This document shows, piece by piece, positions 12,948 to 14,574 of a stretch of 14,574 bases of DNA. The notes beneath the pieces are model-generated. The model worked only from the letters and a program-made list of their open reading frames with translations, did no database searches and was not told the origin of the DNA. This DNA comes from PS1 clade bacterium (GTDB lineage Bacteria; Pseudomonadota; Alphaproteobacteria; RS24). The DNA lies in assembly GCA_016779015.1 (NCBI GenBank), contig JADHOK010000024.1:1-14574 (forward strand). The letters run 5' to 3'. How positions within the stretch are numbered: the stretch's first letter is position 1; each line of letters begins with the position of its first letter. Position numbers and translations under genes: made by a program.

Positions 12948-14574
12948 ATGACCGAAGAAACCAAAGACCAATATCCCGAAGAAGCTGTCGCGACGTCGCA
13001 AGACGCCGACCAAGAAAACCCGACACAAACCGAGCAGGCGCCCGAATTTTCCGATGATGCGCCAGGCTTTGACATGCTGGCCGAGGCCGATAGCGATAAT
13101 AAAGTTGAAACCGATGAAGCCTCGCCGAGCGCGACCGGCGACAGCTATAAAGTGCTGGCGCGCAAATATCGCCCGCGCAATTTTGACGATTTGATTGGCC
13201 AAGAAGCCATGGTGCAGACGCTGACCAATGCGTTTGACAGCGGCCGCATCGCGCATGGTTTTATGCTGACCGGTGTGCGCGGTGTCGGCAAAACCACCAC
13301 GGCGCGCATATTGGCGCGCGCGCTCAATTATCAGACCGATAGCGTTGACGCGCCGAGCATGGCGTTGACCGAAAATGGGGCGCATTGCGAAGCAATTATG
13401 GACGGCACGCATGTCGATGTTATCGAGATGGACGCTGCCTCGCGCACCGGCATTGGCGATATTCGTGAGATTATCGACAATGTGCGCTACACGCCCAGCG
13501 CCGCGCGCTTCAAAGTCTATATTATTGACGAGGTGCACATGCTGTCGAAGCCGGCATTTAACGGCCTTCTGAAGACGCTGGAAGAACCGCCTGCGCATGT
13601 GAAATTTATTTTCGCCACGACGGAAATCCGCCAAGTGCCGGTTACCGTGCTGTCGCGCTGCCAACGTTTTGATCTCCGCCGCCTGACGTTGGACGACACG
13701 CAAAAGCTGCTGGCGCGCACCTGCGGGTCGGAGAATGTATCGCTGCCCGAAGAAGCGCTGAAGCTCATCGCCCGCGCGGCCGACGGCTCGGCGCGCGATG
13801 CGCTGTCGTTGCTCGACCGCGCTTTGGCGCATATCAATCCGAATGATGAGAGCGGTATCGATGAGGCGACCATGCGCGGGCTGTTGGGGCTTGCCGATAG
13901 GGCGCGCATTTTCGACCTGTTTGATTTGGTCATGGCGGGGCAAGTCCCCGAGGCTTTGGCCGAGTTTGAAGCGCAATATGTGATGGGCGCTGACCCGGCG
14001 GTGATACTGGCCGATATGGCCGAGCTGACGCATTGGCTGACGCGGCTGAAATTCGTGCCCGCCGCGCAGGAAGACATTGCTTTTTCGGCGCAATTACGAA
14101 GCCGCGGGGTTGAGGCGGCGGCGCAGTTATCGACGCGGATTTTGTCGCGCGTCTGGCAGGTGCTGCTGGCCGGCACGGATGAAGCGGCGCGCGCCGGCAA
14201 TGCCCGCGCGGCGGCTGAGATGGTGCTGATACGCCTCGCGCATCTGGCCGATATGCCGTCTCCCGAAGAGCTTATCAAACAATATGAGGCGACGCCCGCT
14301 GCGGCTCCTCCGCAAGGTGGCGCGCCCGGCGCGTCCGGTGCGTCCTCTGGGGCATCTGCGCCTTCTGGGTCATCTGCGCCTTCTGGGGCATCTGTACCAT
14401 CGGGGCCTGTTGCCGCCGCCGCGCCACAGGCTGCCGCGCAGGCTCAAACCGCGCCGCTATTGCAAAATTTTCAAGCGGTGGTCAATTTGGTCGCCGATAA
14501 GCGCGATATCGGCCTCAAACACGCGCTCGAAAACGGCGTTCATCTGGTGGCTTTTGAAGCCGCCGCCTTTACCC
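12948..14574 (+). CDS. dnaX: DNA polymerase III subunit tau/gamma (3' end outside window)
   Basis: The clamp-loader ATPase of the replicative polymerase; 542 codons are visible and the gene runs off the window. Residues 1-66 are an acidic, Glu/Asp/Gln-rich extension; the conserved part starts YKVLARKYRPRNFDDLIGQ at 67. Walker A is GVRGVGKTT (109-117, Lys115), Walker B IIDEVHML (Asp194-Glu195), then LLKTLEEPP, FATTEIR and the arginine-finger motif SRCQRF. In the zinc-module position only Cys147 (HCEAI) remains of the usual four cysteines. Residues about 440-505 are a Ser/Gly/Ala/Pro/Gln linker with an 18-bp tandem repeat; the C-terminal tau region begins around 505. I chose ATG 12948 (GGGG upstream); Met43 (13074) is a less likely alternative. 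The tau/gamma frameshift cannot be judged here. Confidence 0.95.
   Translation, partial: MTEETKDQYPEEAVATSQDADQENPTQTEQAPEFSDDAPGFDMLAEADSDNKVETDEASPSATGDSYKVLARKYRPRNFDDLIGQEAMVQTLTNAFDSGRIAHGFMLTGVRGVGKTTTARILARALNYQTDSVDAPSMALTENGAHCEAIMDGTHVDVIEMDAASRTGIGDIREIIDNVRYTPSAARFKVYIIDEVHMLSKPAFNGLLKTLEEPPAHVKFIFATTEIRQVPVTVLSRCQRFDLRRLTLDDTQKLLARTCGSENVSLPEEALKLIARAADGSARDALSLLDRALAHINPNDESGIDEATMRGLLGLADRARIFDLFDLVMAGQVPEALAEFEAQYVMGADPAVILADMAELTHWLTRLKFVPAAQEDIAFSAQLRSRGVEAAAQLSTRILSRVWQVLLAGTDEAARAGNARAAAEMVLIRLAHLADMPSPEELIKQYEATPAAAPPQGGAPGASGASSGASAPSGSSAPSGASVPSGPVAAAAPQAAAQAQTAPLLQNFQAVVNLVADKRDIGLKHALENGVHLVAFEAAAFT
14346..14399 (+). repeat. 18-bp tandem repeat in dnaX, three in-frame copies
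   Basis: Three units of tctggggcatctgcgcct type at 14346-14363, 14364-14381 and 14382-14399, the second differing from the first at one base (G to T at 14369-14370 region, Ala to Ser) and the third at its end (gtacca). They encode SG(A/S)S(A/V)P three times (residues 467-484) in the flexible linker before the tau-specific region. Looser copies of Gly-Ala-Ser flank it on the left. Copy changes would keep the frame. Confidence 0.85.

Noticed and set aside
12864..14093. 409-codon minus-strand open frame opposite dnaX
   Set aside because: dnaX carries clear AAA+ motifs on the plus strand. The antisense product has biased composition and no known motif.

Overview
The window looks like chromosomal DNA of an alphaproteobacterium. 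The pointers are a block in the order membrane-anchored cytochrome c (CycM type), kdsB, pheA, nudC, small SRP RNA, dnaX, which I recall as typical of that class; CycM, KdsB and DnaX sequences of alphaproteobacterial style; and a CYP153-type cytochrome P450, common in marine and hydrocarbon-degrading alphaproteobacteria such as Parvibaculum relatives. The lineage below class level is a guess. Base composition is moderately GC-rich throughout, and I see no insertion sequence, integrase, tRNA or CRISPR array. Nearly everything is dense, ordinary gene content.

Layout. Bases 1-1313 (+): the 3' part of a CYP153-like P450, overlapping by one base an SDR-family dehydrogenase. Bases 1350-3687 (+): an M17 leucyl aminopeptidase overlapping a two-SH3b NlpC/P60 cysteine peptidase that carries an in-frame 12-bp tandem repeat. 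Bases 3684-9235 (-): a complete yejABEF oligopeptide ABC importer operon, which meets the NlpC gene tail to tail with a 4-base overlap. Bases 9305-9346: an intrinsic terminator for the next gene, a membrane-anchored cytochrome c (9365-9880, -). From 10065 (+): kdsB and pheA, joined with no gap. Bases 11673-12623 (-): nudC. Bases 12761-12860 (+): the bacterial small SRP (4.5S) RNA with a readable promoter. From 12948 to the window end (+): dnaX, whose 3' end lies outside.

How the genes may work together. The P450 and SDR fit a short alkane or terminal-carbon oxidation operon (hydroxylation, then alcohol oxidation). The NlpC/P60 protein has no signal peptide and the domain plan of cytoplasmic murein-peptide peptidases (YkfC type). 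It sits between an aminopeptidase and a Yej-type importer, which in Agrobacterium takes up muropeptides. The three together could form a peptide or peptidoglycan-recycling neighbourhood; this is inference. The rest is housekeeping: respiration, CMP-Kdo for LPS, phenylalanine synthesis, NAD(H)/NAD-RNA hydrolysis, protein targeting and the DNA polymerase III clamp loader.

I found no clearly new biological system. The points most worth a second look are the NlpC-aminopeptidase-Yej neighbourhood, two in-frame Ser/Gly/Ala-coding tandem repeats (in NlpC and DnaX), and a DnaX with most of its zinc-binding cysteines missing.
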